64,000 nt of DNA, taken from positions 186,001 through 250,000 of the forward strand of contig NZ_CP016769.1 of NCBI RefSeq assembly GCF_002287925.1, written 5' to 3'. The DNA comes from Candidatus Planktophila lacus (GTDB lineage Bacteria; Actinomycetota; Actinomycetes; Nanopelagicales; Nanopelagicaceae). Shown here piece after piece: positions 36,167-45,449 of the stretch. Every line of letters starts with the position of its first letter. Within the stretch, counting starts at the first letter, position 1. Position numbers and translations under genes: made by a program. The notes beneath the pieces were generated by a model. It saw only the letters and a list, made by a program, of their open reading frames with translations, had not been told where the DNA came from and did no database searches.

Positions 36167-37537
36167 CTAGAGCAAACCCGAGAGATCATCTGGAATAGAA
36201 GTGCTTGTCAGGAACTTCTCAGGATCTAACAAATCATCAGCTGTTGGAAGAAAGCCGCTCCAGATTTGATCGCGCTCGCCAACGCTCTTTACTTCACGGA
36301 TCTTTTTCCAGAAAGTGCTTGCCTCGCGAGTTAGCTTTGGCGAAACTTGCAGACCAAGCATCGATGAGAATAACTGTTGCGCAGGAGATGAAGAAGCGCG
36401 ACGACGTCGATGTGATTCGCGGAGTTGTTCGATACTCGGAATTCGATCTCCAGCAGCAAGTGAAACGACTTCATCAGTCCAACCATCGATTAGCGCCAAA
36501 ACAGTTTCCAGTTTTAACAGCGCACTCTTCTGCGCCGGTGATTCTTCAGGTGTAAAAATTCCATTATCTAAAGCAAAGGAAATCGCTTCTCCTTCGCCAG
36601 CGCCTTCAGGCATATTTGCTTGCATACCTTCAAAAGCCTCTTGCGCCTGGCGTTGAATGGCATCGATATCGATATGAATACCTTTTCCATATTCCACAAC
36701 CGCGCTTTGAATATATGAAACTAGCCAAGGGTTATGCGCAAATAAACGAGCTACTGCGCCTTCGCGTAGAGCGTGAAAGATAAAGACTTCAGATTTAGCG
36801 ATCTCTAAATCAACTGCCCAATTCTCAATATTTTCTGGAATAACAATGGCGCGGGCGGGATCTAGTAGCGGCAGGCCAACGTCGTGGGCGCCGGTAACGC
36901 TGGTGGCTAAGGTGCCAATCGACTGCCCCAGTTGAGTTGCGATCATGGTGCCGATAAAGGAGCGCAACATCGCAGTGATCATCTCGATCGGCGGCTGGCC
37001 CTGCTCCGGATCGGCAGCCTGTGCGTTCATCGCTTGATCCATTAGATCGGAAATTGCTGAAGATAAACCAGCAGCAAGCGGCTCAATGGTCTTATGCCAA
37101 CCTGGCATAGTTTCAAGAACCCAATCCATTCGGCTCACTGCAATTGGTGCGTGAGTGGATGCCGGAAAGGCAGTCGCTTCATTTAGCCAGAGCTCTGAAA
37201 TTTCAAAGGCGTTTTCAACTACCGAAACATCTTTCGTTCCTAGTGGTTTTAACCCTTGCACTTTTACAAATTTAGTAGCGGTATCCCTTGCCGTTGCAAT
37301 TGAAAGAACTTCTTCTTTTCCATTAGCACCGCTATTGGTTTTTCCAACTTGCGAAAAGAGAGAAGTGAAAGGATTTACAAACCCTGCAGGATTGATTCCA
37401 AGTTGTTCAAATTGCGCCTTCATCTGTTCTTGCATCTGGCGCATCATCGCTTCGAAATCTGTACCGCCCTCATTTCCAGAGTTATTGGAGTTATCGGGAT
37501 CGTTGGGATCATCGGGAGTAAAACCAAAACCGGCCAC
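36167..37537 (-). CDS. DUF2342 (putative zinc-dependent metalloprotease family)
   Basis: A 456-residue protein. The N-terminus is acidic and Asn/Asp-rich with a helical MMRQMQEQMKAQFEQLGI segment. The core has ATQLGQSIGTLA, FHALREGAVARLFAHNPWL, VLALIDGWTDEVV, and RRRRASSSPAQQLFSSMLGL, which are the conserved blocks of the actinobacterial DUF2342 family. The family is called a zinc-dependent metalloprotease, but no HExxH is present and the usual REaAhxRLF histidine is Val here. GTG start with GGAG 7 nt upstream. Divergent from the small gene at 37629 (91 bp). Confidence 0.88.
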   Translation of the reverse strand: MAGFGFTPDDPNDPDNSNNSGNEGGTDFEAMMRQMQEQMKAQFEQLGINPAGFVNPFTSLFSQVGKTNSGANGKEEVLSIATARDTATKFVKVQGLKPLGTKDVSVVENAFEISELWLNEATAFPASTHAPIAVSRMDWVLETMPGWHKTIEPLAAGLSSAISDLMDQAMNAQAADPEQGQPPIEMITAMLRSFIGTMIATQLGQSIGTLATSVTGAHDVGLPLLDPARAIVIPENIENWAVDLEIAKSEVFIFHALREGAVARLFAHNPWLVSYIQSAVVEYGKGIHIDIDAIQRQAQEAFEGMQANMPEGAGEGEAISFALDNGIFTPEESPAQKSALLKLETVLALIDGWTDEVVSLAAGDRIPSIEQLRESHRRRRASSSPAQQLFSSMLGLQVSPKLTREASTFWKKIREVKSVGERDQIWSGFLPTADDLLDPEKFLTSTSIPDDLSGLL

Positions 37538-37615
37538 AATCCGACTCCATTCTCTGTTACTTCTATCTTGTTTTACCTACAACACCTTGGGTGCGAAATT
37601 CCTTCCCGCAGGCGC

Positions 37616-37621
37616 TAGGCT
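37616..37621 (+). promoter_or_regulatory. -10 box for leaderless 37629 gene
   Basis: TAGGCT ends 7 nt before the ATG at 37629; no ribosome binding site lies in between. Confidence 0.5.
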
Positions 37622-37628
37622 ATCTAAC

Positions 37629-37895
37629 ATGTCCAACGCTTTCACGGCTCTCATCTGGTGGGTAATTCCGCTCGCAGGCCTGCTTGGCGCACTTGGCTAT
37701 GTCGTATGGGTTACCCAATTTAAATCAAAGTTTGAATCTGAAACCACCCGCTCTGTCGGCCAATTTCAACGCTTTCAAGACTCCTTCCGCGCCGCTGAGA
37801 TAACTACAAACACTGCAGCGAACACTGATGAATTAGATGAATTAACTGACCCATCTACCGATGGCGCACCTGCGGGCTCAAGTACCAGCGACTAA
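37629..37895 (+). CDS. Small single-pass membrane protein, 88 aa
   Basis: An 88-residue protein: a hydrophobic helix at residues about 9-28 (WWVIPLAGLLGALGYVVWV), then a helical charged part with FKSKFESETTRSVGQFQRFQDSF and an acidic, Thr/Asp/Ser-rich tail. Similar small proteins lie between DUF2342 and PDZ-Lon genes in Actinobacteria; the function is unknown. Longer in-frame extension to 37155 is antisense to DUF2342 and rejected. The Lon-like gene starts 5 nt after its stop. Confidence 0.8.
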   Translation: MSNAFTALIWWVIPLAGLLGALGYVVWVTQFKSKFESETTRSVGQFQRFQDSFRAAEITTNTAANTDELDELTDPSTDGAPAGSSTSD

Positions 37896-37900
37896 ATCTC

Positions 37901-38713
37901 GTGACCGTTCGACTTCCTCGCACCACATCCCTTGTTCTAGCCATTTTCTTCGGTACCGCCTTTCTTGCCCCCCTTCCATTTGTAGTTTTGATGCCTGGTA
38001 ATGCGCAGAATGTTTTAGATCAAAGCGCTAAAGAAAAGACGATCGCTCTTTCTAAGTCGGCGCCGGCATCGCTGCAGATTTATCCCAGCGATGGAAACCT
38101 TTATCTACTCTCAATTTTGATCACCAACCCATCGGCATATGTAACTGGCGTTGAACTTATTTACTCCTGGATGAAGAGTGAAAATGCTGTAATGCCGAGA
38201 TCGCTATTTTATAAAGATGGTCGAAGTGCAGAAGCAGAGAAGGCGATTGCAAAGACTGAGATGGTTGATTCGCAGGTTGTTGCTAAATCGGTGGCGCTGG
38301 AATATCTCAAAGCGAATTACTCGCAATCTTCAGCAGTTGTTATCAAACCAAGTGATCTGGAAATTTCACTTGCTAAGACCGGTGGTCCAAGTGGCGGACT
38401 CGCCTTTGCAATCGGAATAATCGAGCTACTTACGAGCGAGAACATTTTGCAGGGCAAGAGCGTTGCAGTGACAGGAACAATTGATAGCGCTGGAAAAGTG
38501 GGAAGTATCGGGGGAGTTGCTGAGAAAATTTTGGCGGCAAAGAAGGCTGGTGCAACTCTCATCCTTGTTCCAGAGGCCAATTGCAAAGACCTTGCACCAA
38601 ATCTTGCGACAATTCCATCTGGGATTAAAATCGCAGCGGTTAGCAGCCTAAAAGAGGCTATGGCCGCGTTCAATTCGGAAGACCCGCGAGGGTGCGCTAA
38701 CTTAGGAGCATGA
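37901..38713 (+). CDS. Membrane-anchored Lon-type (S16) protease without PDZ domain
   Basis: A 270-residue protein with an N-terminal membrane anchor (residues about 9-33) and a C-terminal S16 Lon proteolytic domain: catalytic Ser in GGPSGGLAFAIG, Lys in GGVAEKILAAKKAGA, with VTGTIDSAGKVGSIGG between. Members of this actinobacterial family (YlbL-like, Rv3194c position) are about 340 residues with a PDZ domain between anchor and protease. Here KTEMVDSQVVAKSVALEYL runs almost directly into the Lon fold, so the PDZ is missing. Start GTG at 37901; it precedes UPF0182 with overlapping ends. Confidence 0.88.
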   Translation: MTVRLPRTTSLVLAIFFGTAFLAPLPFVVLMPGNAQNVLDQSAKEKTIALSKSAPASLQIYPSDGNLYLLSILITNPSAYVTGVELIYSWMKSENAVMPRSLFYKDGRSAEAEKAIAKTEMVDSQVVAKSVALEYLKANYSQSSAVVIKPSDLEISLAKTGGPSGGLAFAIGIIELLTSENILQGKSVAVTGTIDSAGKVGSIGGVAEKILAAKKAGATLILVPEANCKDLAPNLATIPSGIKIAAVSSLKEAMAAFNSEDPRGCANLGA

Positions 38714-41520
38714 TGAAAAAGCCAAGCCCGCTAGCAATTACCCTAACTATTCTGGCAGTTATCACTGGCGCACTTGTTGCGTTAAGTGGTTTCTATGTTG
38801 ATTGGCTCTGGTTCAACTCAGTTGGCTTCACTGGCGTATGGTCAACTGTCCTAACAACGAAGGTCGCGCTCTTTGTAATCGCCGGTCTTCTAACATCTTT
38901 AATTATTTCGCTAAATATTTTTCTAGCATTTCGTCGTCGCCCCTTTTATGTTCCAACCTCGGTTGAAGCCGACAACCTAGAGCGCTACCGCGCAACGATC
39001 GATCCAATCCGCAAACTAGTCTTTGCCGGAATTGTTTTAGTTCTCTTCTACTTCGGTGGAACAAGTGCTTCAAATCTTTGGGGCTCATGGTTGCTCTTTA
39101 GCAACTCAACCGAGTTTGGTGTCCAAGATCCGCAATTCGGCCTTGATATCTCCTTCTTCGCATTCCGCCTACCGTTCTTTCAAACACTTATCGGCTGGGG
39201 AATCTCAACTTTAATTTTGGCAACTCTGGCAAGTGCTGCAGTGCATTACCTCTACGGTGGAATTCGTCCGCAGGTTCCACAAGAGCGCACAACAGTTGCT
39301 GCTCGCGTTCAGCTTTCAGTTCTACTTGGCTTAATCGTTCTCTTGAAGGCGGTTGCTTACTACTTCGATCGCTTTGCACTCGCACTTAAAGAGAGCAGAT
39401 TGATCACCGGCCTTACCTACACAGATGTAAATGCAACTCTTCCGGCAAAATCAATTTTGGCAGCGATTGCAGTTATCTGTTCACTTCTCTTCTTTGCAAA
39501 TATCGTCCGCAAATCATGGCTACTTCCTGCAGCAGGTACCGCGCTTATGGTTGGCGCTTCAGTTCTTATCGCAGGCGTTTACCCAGGTGCGGTTCAACAG
39601 TTCCAAGTAAAGCCATCTGAATCATCTAAGGAAGCCCCTTATATTCAGCGCAATATCGATGCCACCCGCGATGCCTACGGCATTGCCGGCGTTGAGATGA
39701 AGGATTACCAAGCAACTGTTTCAACGAATTCAGGTCAGCTAGCAAATGATGCAGCGACAATTGCAAATATTCGTTTGATGGATCCAAACGTTCTCTCTGC
39801 AACGTTCCGTCAACTACAGCAGATCAAGCCTTACTACTCATTCCCAGAATCACTCGATATCGATCGTTACACAGTTAACGGCGTGCAACGCGATGCGGTT
39901 GTTGCAGTTCGCGAACTAAATATCGAAGGTAACCCAAGCCGTAACTGGATTAACGATCACTTGGTTTACACCCACGGTTTCGGTTTTGTATCTGCATTTG
40001 GAAATACCGTTGATGCCGATGGCAAGCCAAACTTCCTAGTTGGAGATCTTCCTCCAACAACCGGTCTTGGAAAGTTCCAACCACGCGTTTACTTCGGTGA
40101 GAACGTTCCTGATTACTCAATCATCGGTGGACCAAAGACCGATACTCCTGTTGAATTCGACTATCCAGATGATGCTTCAGCAAATGGACAGAAGAACTAC
40201 ACATATACAGGTAAGGGCGGCGTCCCAATGGGCGGCCTCTTTAAGAAATTGCTCTTTGCAATTCAATACCAAGAACAGCGAATCGTTCTTTCAAGTTTGA
40301 TCAACTCAGAATCAAAGATACTCTACAACCGTTCACCACGTGATCGCGTTGCCAAGGTTGCGCCATGGCTAACTATTGATGGAGATCCATACCCAGCAAT
40401 TGTTGATGGCAAGATTCAGTGGATCATCGACGGATATACAACCAGCTCTGGTTACCCATATTCACAGACCACAGCACTTGGAGCAGCGACTACAGATGCT
40501 CTAACCACAAATTCTGGAGCAGTTACTGCGCAGCGAAATCAGAACATTAACTACATCCGTAACTCGGTTAAGGCCACTGTTGACGCCTATGACGGCACAG
40601 TTGTTCTATACCAATGGGATGAGAAGGATCCAGTCCTAAAGACCTGGATGAAGGCCTTCCCAAATACAGTTACTCCAAAGAGCAAGATGTCTAAAGAACT
40701 TCTCGAGCACATCCGCTATCCGGAAGATATGTTCCGTGTACAACGCGATGTACTTAGCTCGTATCACGTACAAACTGCCGCTGCGTTCTACGGTGGACAA
40801 GATTTCTGGCGCGTGCCACGTGATCCTTCTACATTCGGAGCAAACGCTGGAGCACAACCTCCGTACTACATGACTCTAGAAATGCCAGGTACTGATAAAC
40901 CAACATTTACTTTAACGACGCCATTCGTTCCACGTGGTGGACGTGAAAACCTTTCCGCATTCGCCGTTGTTGATTCAAATAACGGACCAAATTACGGCAA
41001 GATCACAGTTCTGCAATTACCACGAAGCACAAACGTGGCAGGTCCATCACAGGTTGCCTCTAACTTCGAAGCAAAACCTGAAGTTGCTAACTCGCTCTCC
41101 TTGCTCCGCCAAGGTGGATCAGATGTTGTACTTGGAAACTTGTTAACACTGCCAGTCGGTGGCGGCCTTCTCTACGTACAACCTGTCTATGTGCGAGCAA
41201 CTTCAAACACTGCGGCATATCCATTGCTACAGAAAGTTCTCGTATCTTTCGGTGATGTAATTGGATTCGATAGCTCACTTAAGGGCGCACTCGATCAAGT
41301 ATTTGGTGGTAACTCTGGAACTTCTTCATCCGGATCACCAGTTACATCAACAACCAATAACGCATCTGATGATCTAAAGTCAGCGTTGCAAAACGCAAGA
41401 CAAGCACTTGCCGACGGTAATGCTGCACTCGCTAAGGGTGATTTCGCTGCCTACGGTCGCGCACAAGATCGCTTAAAAGCTGCACTTGCCGCTGCTATCG
41501 CTGCTGAAGGACGTAAGTAA
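38713..41520 (+). CDS. UPF0182 family membrane protein
   Basis: A 935-residue protein with about seven transmembrane helices in the first 290 residues (GFYVDWLWFNSVG near the N-terminus, then RRPFYVPTS) and a large extracytoplasmic domain with IDRY, PRVYFGE, GGVPMGGLFKKLLFA and RYPEDMFRVQRDVL, all typical of UPF0182/COG1615. The C-terminal 50 residues form an Ala-rich helical segment preceded by a Ser/Thr linker. AGGAG at 38704-38708 favours the second ATG at 38713; an ATG at 38710 overlaps the Lon stop. Function unknown; it occurs beside the Lon-like gene in most Actinobacteria. Confidence 0.93.
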   Translation: MKKPSPLAITLTILAVITGALVALSGFYVDWLWFNSVGFTGVWSTVLTTKVALFVIAGLLTSLIISLNIFLAFRRRPFYVPTSVEADNLERYRATIDPIRKLVFAGIVLVLFYFGGTSASNLWGSWLLFSNSTEFGVQDPQFGLDISFFAFRLPFFQTLIGWGISTLILATLASAAVHYLYGGIRPQVPQERTTVAARVQLSVLLGLIVLLKAVAYYFDRFALALKESRLITGLTYTDVNATLPAKSILAAIAVICSLLFFANIVRKSWLLPAAGTALMVGASVLIAGVYPGAVQQFQVKPSESSKEAPYIQRNIDATRDAYGIAGVEMKDYQATVSTNSGQLANDAATIANIRLMDPNVLSATFRQLQQIKPYYSFPESLDIDRYTVNGVQRDAVVAVRELNIEGNPSRNWINDHLVYTHGFGFVSAFGNTVDADGKPNFLVGDLPPTTGLGKFQPRVYFGENVPDYSIIGGPKTDTPVEFDYPDDASANGQKNYTYTGKGGVPMGGLFKKLLFAIQYQEQRIVLSSLINSESKILYNRSPRDRVAKVAPWLTIDGDPYPAIVDGKIQWIIDGYTTSSGYPYSQTTALGAATTDALTTNSGAVTAQRNQNINYIRNSVKATVDAYDGTVVLYQWDEKDPVLKTWMKAFPNTVTPKSKMSKELLEHIRYPEDMFRVQRDVLSSYHVQTAAAFYGGQDFWRVPRDPSTFGANAGAQPPYYMTLEMPGTDKPTFTLTTPFVPRGGRENLSAFAVVDSNNGPNYGKITVLQLPRSTNVAGPSQVASNFEAKPEVANSLSLLRQGGSDVVLGNLLTLPVGGGLLYVQPVYVRATSNTAAYPLLQKVLVSFGDVIGFDSSLKGALDQVFGGNSGTSSSGSPVTSTTNNASDDLKSALQNARQALADGNAALAKGDFAAYGRAQDRLKAALAAAIAAEGRK

Positions 41521-41558
41521 TTTTCTTATCGCTTTAATTAACCATTAATTAGGCGGAT

Positions 41559-41587
41559 TTGGCTATTACTTGCCCACCCTTTAGACT
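41559..41587 (+). promoter_or_regulatory. Promoter of the initiator tRNA gene
   Basis: TTGGCT at 41559-41564, a 17-nt spacer and TAGACT at 41582-41587, 11 nt before the mature tRNA. The -10 sequence is the same TAGACT seen before ispH and aroA. Confidence 0.65.
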
Positions 41588-41598
41588 GACACTTCCGA

Positions 41599-41675
<77 letters not shown>

Positions 41676-41704
41676 GAAGTACAAATGAAATCTGAGGTCT
41701 CATT

Positions 41705-42310
41705 ATGAGTAACCAAGTAAAGACGCTCGTCAAGATCAAACATAAAGATCGCAACCGCAAGACTGTTTTCTTCCGCGGAATTATCGCCTTCCCAGCGATC
41801 ATCTTCGTAGCGACCTTTGCGCAATCATCCTTTAGCGAGAGCGAAAGCTGGGCTGCAGGAACTGCAGGAGTAGTCGCACTGCCAACTTTGCTAGCCCTGG
41901 TATTTCGCGGAAAATATCCAAGTTACGTTCTCACCTTTAACCACGCGGTAGTTGAGCTATCAACTCGTTTGGCTGCCTACGTATTGATCTTGAATGACAA
42001 GTACCCATCAATTGAAGCTAATTCAAAGGTTGCCGTTCTCTTCCCTGATGTTGAAGGCGGCAAAAAGTTAAATCGCGTTTTGCCTTTAGTTAAATGGTTC
42101 TTGGCTATCCCGCATTACATCGTTGGCGCGATCTACCTTGTAATTTCTCTGGTTGTTACAGTCATTGCCTGGGTGCAGACTTCGATTACTGGAAGATATC
42201 CTGAATGGGCCGGTGAAATCGTGCTCGGCACAATCGCATACTGGAACCGCGTTCAGGGTTATATGTTGTTACTTGTTACAGACAAGTACCCAACTTTTCG
42301 CCTTAAGTAA
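41705..42310 (+). CDS. DUF4389 membrane protein
   Basis: A 201-residue protein with four hydrophobic helices (about residues 23-41, 52-68, 124-160 as a long double segment) and DUF4389 features: RGKYPSYVLTFNHAVVELSTR, WVQTSITGRYPEW and a terminal DKYPTFRLK. The repeat of K/R-YP motifs (GKYP, DKYP, GRYP, DKYP) suggests an internal duplication. Function unknown. The gene follows the tRNA by 32 nt and has no strong ribosome binding site. Confidence 0.85.
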   Translation: MSNQVKTLVKIKHKDRNRKTVFFRGIIAFPAIIFVATFAQSSFSESESWAAGTAGVVALPTLLALVFRGKYPSYVLTFNHAVVELSTRLAAYVLILNDKYPSIEANSKVAVLFPDVEGGKKLNRVLPLVKWFLAIPHYIVGAIYLVISLVVTVIAWVQTSITGRYPEWAGEIVLGTIAYWNRVQGYMLLLVTDKYPTFRLK

Positions 42311-42315
42311 TCTAA

Positions 42316-44655
42316 CTATCTAATAGTTAAAGAGTTAGTTACTACAAATAGCGAGCTAATCGCCATCGCACCCGCTGCATACATAGGAGTTAACGCTCCT
42401 GCTGCAGCAATTGGAATACCAATCACGTTGTAGGCGAAGGCCCATCCCAGGTTAACTTTGATTGTTTTCAGTGTGCGCTTGGATAAATTGAGCGCATCTA
42501 CAACGCTCATTAACTCAGGGCGCATTAAAGTTATATCTGCAGATGAGATCGCAGAATCTGTACCAGTTCCCATCGCCATACTTAAATCTGCTGCCGCAAG
42601 TGCTGCCGCATCGTTAATGCCATCACCGATCATCAAAACAGTCTGGCCGGCTGACTTTAGAGCGTTGATTCGATCAAGTTTCTCCTCAGGTAGCGCGCGG
42701 GCAATTACATGCTCGCCCTTAATTCCTACAGCGCGCGCAATTGCGCCAGCGCTCTCCTCGTTATCTCCAGTTATTAACCAAGGGGTAATTCCCTTATCAA
42801 TAAGTGCGCTGATAGTTGCAGCGGCATCTGCTTTAACCTGATCACCAGTTGCAAAGACTGCGATTGCAACGCCATCCCAGGCAAGTACTGAAACGCTGTG
42901 GCCAGATTCTTCGCCGCGGGCAATTGCAGCTTCAATTCCAGGATCAAAAGTTGTTGCGCTATGGGCGATTGCCTTTGGTGTTCCGATTAAAACCACTGGA
43001 GAGATTGCACCGATCAAAACTCTGCCGGCAACGCCGGCGCCAGGTGTCTGGGTAAATTCGATAACATCTTTACGCACTGCGCCATTGGCAAGCGCGTGAG
43101 ATGCGATTGCTTGTGCGATCGGATGGTCATTGGCTAGTTCAAGCGATAACGCAGTCGAAAGAATTGTCTTCTCATTTAAAAATTCAGCATAGGTAGCGCC
43201 TAGAACTTTGTGAGCGCTGGTTGGAATAGTTGTCTCATGCACCTTCATGACGCCAGTTGTGAGCGTTCCTGTCTTATCAAGAACAACAACATCTACCTTG
43301 CGTGCCAGTTCCAATGCACGTGGCTGACGCAACACGATTCCGCGAGCCGCGCCGCGACCTGATGCAACAAGTAAAGCAACTGGAGTTGCTAAACCAAGTG
43401 CGCATGGGCAGGCGATAACTAAGACGGTGATCGCAATTTGAATTGAACCAGCGAGTGAACTTCCTTCGCCACCGTTACCTAGGTAATACCAAGCGAAGAA
43501 GGTTCCAATCGCTAGCGTTGTAACAACGGGAACAAAGATTGCGGAAATTCGATCGGCTAAGCGCTGAATTGGCGCCTTATTTCCTTGGGCTTGAACGACC
43601 ATTGAAGTGATGCGCGCTAGCTCGGTATCGCTTCCGATGCGGGTAGCGCGCACAATGATGCGGCCATTGTTATTTAGCGATGCCCCGATAACGCGAGATC
43701 CGGGTCCAACTTCAACAGGAGTTGATTCACCGGTCATCATCGCGTTATTTACCGTTGAGATTCCTGAGATAACTAATCCATCAGTTGGAATTCGCGCACC
43801 AGGTTTTACAACAAAATCATCACCGATCTGCAACTCTGAAATTGGGACGATTACTTCAAGCCCTTTACGGAGAACAATTACCTCTTTTGAGCCGAGTGCG
43901 AGAAGCGCAGCAAGGGCGCTACTAGCACGACGCTTGGCGCGTGATTCAAGATGGCGACCGAGAATCACAAATAACAAAACTCCGGCAGCGACTTCGGTAT
44001 AGACATCACCCTGTCCTGTTGCATTTGAATATATCGACCAACCGAATGCGCTAAATGAACCGAGCGAGATAAGTGAATCCATTGTTGGGTGAAAGAAATT
44101 ACGGATCGCCGCGCGGTGAATCGGCAAGGCAACTAGCAAAATCAGCGGCGTAGTTAGACCGATTGCCAGCCAAGCAGTTGGTGAATACAGCGGCGGCAAG
44201 ATATTGAAGTAATCGAGAGTTAGGAGAATCTCGGTATCAATTGTCTCGCGCCATTGTTCGACCATGGAAACCAAGATCGCAGGCACTGCGAAGATAATTG
44301 CGAAGAAGAGCGCAATTCCAGACTTTTTGCTATGTAGCGCAGGGCCGGCACCATCTTCAACCAAAACTGCACCGTATCCAGAACCCTTAATCTTCTTAAT
44401 CAAATCTGCAGTCTTTACTTCAGCAGGTGCCAAGATATGAACAGTTTCAGTTGCAAAGTTAACGCTGGCGCTGACCCCGCTCATCGCGTTAAGTGATTTC
44501 TCAACAGTGTTCACGCATGAAGAACAAGTCATGCCCGAAACCGAAAACGTTCGAGTTGTGAGCGAACTCTTGCTTAAATCAATTGTTTTACCTGGCTTTT
44601 CTGGCTCCACACTGGCTGGGCGAGAAAGTTCGATCTTAATATCTTCAGTTCCCAT
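42316..44655 (-). CDS. copA: Copper-translocating P1B-type ATPase
   Basis: A 779-residue P-type ATPase that exports Cu(I). It has an N-terminal heavy-metal-binding domain with GMTCSSC (Cys44 and Cys47), about eight membrane helices, TGES, the CPC motif in ACPCALGLATP, the phosphorylation site DKTGTLTTG, a nucleotide-binding HP motif (NDHPIAQ) and GDGINDAAAL. The start overlaps the hisN stop by 11 nt, so it is the distal gene of the aroA-rsgA-hisN-copA operon. No CsoR or CopZ gene is visible, so regulation by copper is not shown. Confidence 0.95.
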   Translation of the reverse strand: MGTEDIKIELSRPASVEPEKPGKTIDLSKSSLTTRTFSVSGMTCSSCVNTVEKSLNAMSGVSASVNFATETVHILAPAEVKTADLIKKIKGSGYGAVLVEDGAGPALHSKKSGIALFFAIIFAVPAILVSMVEQWRETIDTEILLTLDYFNILPPLYSPTAWLAIGLTTPLILLVALPIHRAAIRNFFHPTMDSLISLGSFSAFGWSIYSNATGQGDVYTEVAAGVLLFVILGRHLESRAKRRASSALAALLALGSKEVIVLRKGLEVIVPISELQIGDDFVVKPGARIPTDGLVISGISTVNNAMMTGESTPVEVGPGSRVIGASLNNNGRIIVRATRIGSDTELARITSMVVQAQGNKAPIQRLADRISAIFVPVVTTLAIGTFFAWYYLGNGGEGSSLAGSIQIAITVLVIACPCALGLATPVALLVASGRGAARGIVLRQPRALELARKVDVVVLDKTGTLTTGVMKVHETTIPTSAHKVLGATYAEFLNEKTILSTALSLELANDHPIAQAIASHALANGAVRKDVIEFTQTPGAGVAGRVLIGAISPVVLIGTPKAIAHSATTFDPGIEAAIARGEESGHSVSVLAWDGVAIAVFATGDQVKADAAATISALIDKGITPWLITGDNEESAGAIARAVGIKGEHVIARALPEEKLDRINALKSAGQTVLMIGDGINDAAALAAADLSMAMGTGTDSAISSADITLMRPELMSVVDALNLSKRTLKTIKVNLGWAFAYNVIGIPIAAAGALTPMYAAGAMAISSLFVVTNSLTIR

Positions 44656-45445
44656 TTAATTTGTCCACAATCTTCTGATGAATCGCAGAGTTTGTAGAAA
44701 GCCCACTTCCACCGAGGCTGCCATCGACGCCGGCTACATTGGTAAATCTTCCGCCTGCTTCGCGCACAATAATGTCGAGCGCGGCCATATCCCACAACGC
44801 CAGAGATGGTTCTATTGCAACGTCTACCGCACCTTCGGCAACCAACATATGTGACCAGAAATCTCCGATACCGCGGGTGCGCCAAGCAGATGACATTAAC
44901 TCTTGGAAGGGCGCGAGTCTTTCGCCCCAACCAATAAAGTCAGAGTAAGAAATTGAGGCATCTTTAACTTCGCTTACCTGCGAAACGCTGATGCGTTGTG
45001 GGGCTGCTTTATTTACCGAAACAAATGCGCCGTGGCCTTCGCTGGCATGCCAACGACGAAATAGTGCAGGAGCGCTAACTACGCCAACGACCACAACTTC
45101 GCGGCCATCGCTCTGCTTTTCAATTAAACCGATCAAAGTAGCCCATGTTGGAACTCCACGCAAAAAATTCTTGGTGCCATCAATTGGATCAATAACCCAG
45201 TAACGCTCTGCACTACCTGCATCATTTCCAAATTCTTCACCAACGATTCCATCATCTGGGCGGTGGTTCTTAAGTAGCGCGCGCAAAGCTTCTTCAGTTG
45301 CCTTATCGGCATCTGTGACAGGTGTGTTATCTGGCTTAGTTGTAACAACTAAATCAATAGATTGGTAGCGCGCTAAGGTAATTGAATCTGCTGCATCTGC
45401 CAGGCGAATAGCCAGCGCTAAATCATTGCCGCGCGAAAAGGACAT
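44645..45445 (-). CDS. hisN: Inositol-monophosphatase-family HisN (histidinol-phosphatase)
   Basis: A 266-residue metal-dependent phosphatase of the inositol monophosphatase family. The metal ligands are in VGEEFG, WVIDPIDGTKNF and LWDMAALDIIVREAGG. In Actinobacteria the family member linked to aroA-rsgA is HisN, dephosphorylating histidinol phosphate in histidine synthesis; a broader sugar-phosphatase role cannot be excluded. It lies 4 nt after rsgA and overlaps copA. Confidence 0.85.
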   Translation of the reverse strand: MSFSRGNDLALAIRLADAADSITLARYQSIDLVVTTKPDNTPVTDADKATEEALRALLKNHRPDDGIVGEEFGNDAGSAERYWVIDPIDGTKNFLRGVPTWATLIGLIEKQSDGREVVVVGVVSAPALFRRWHASEGHGAFVSVNKAAPQRISVSQVSEVKDASISYSDFIGWGERLAPFQELMSSAWRTRGIGDFWSHMLVAEGAVDVAIEPSLALWDMAALDIIVREAGGRFTNVAGVDGSLGGSGLSTNSAIHQKIVDKLNGN

Positions 45446-45449
45446 GTTG

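Noticed and set aside
36205-36656. Open frames antisense to DUF2342
   Set aside because: Overlap a conserved family on the opposite strand and have no start signals.
38710-38712. First of two adjacent ATGs as the UPF0182 start
   Set aside because: It is just one base from AGGAG; the next ATG has better spacing. Either is possible and the protein changes by one residue.
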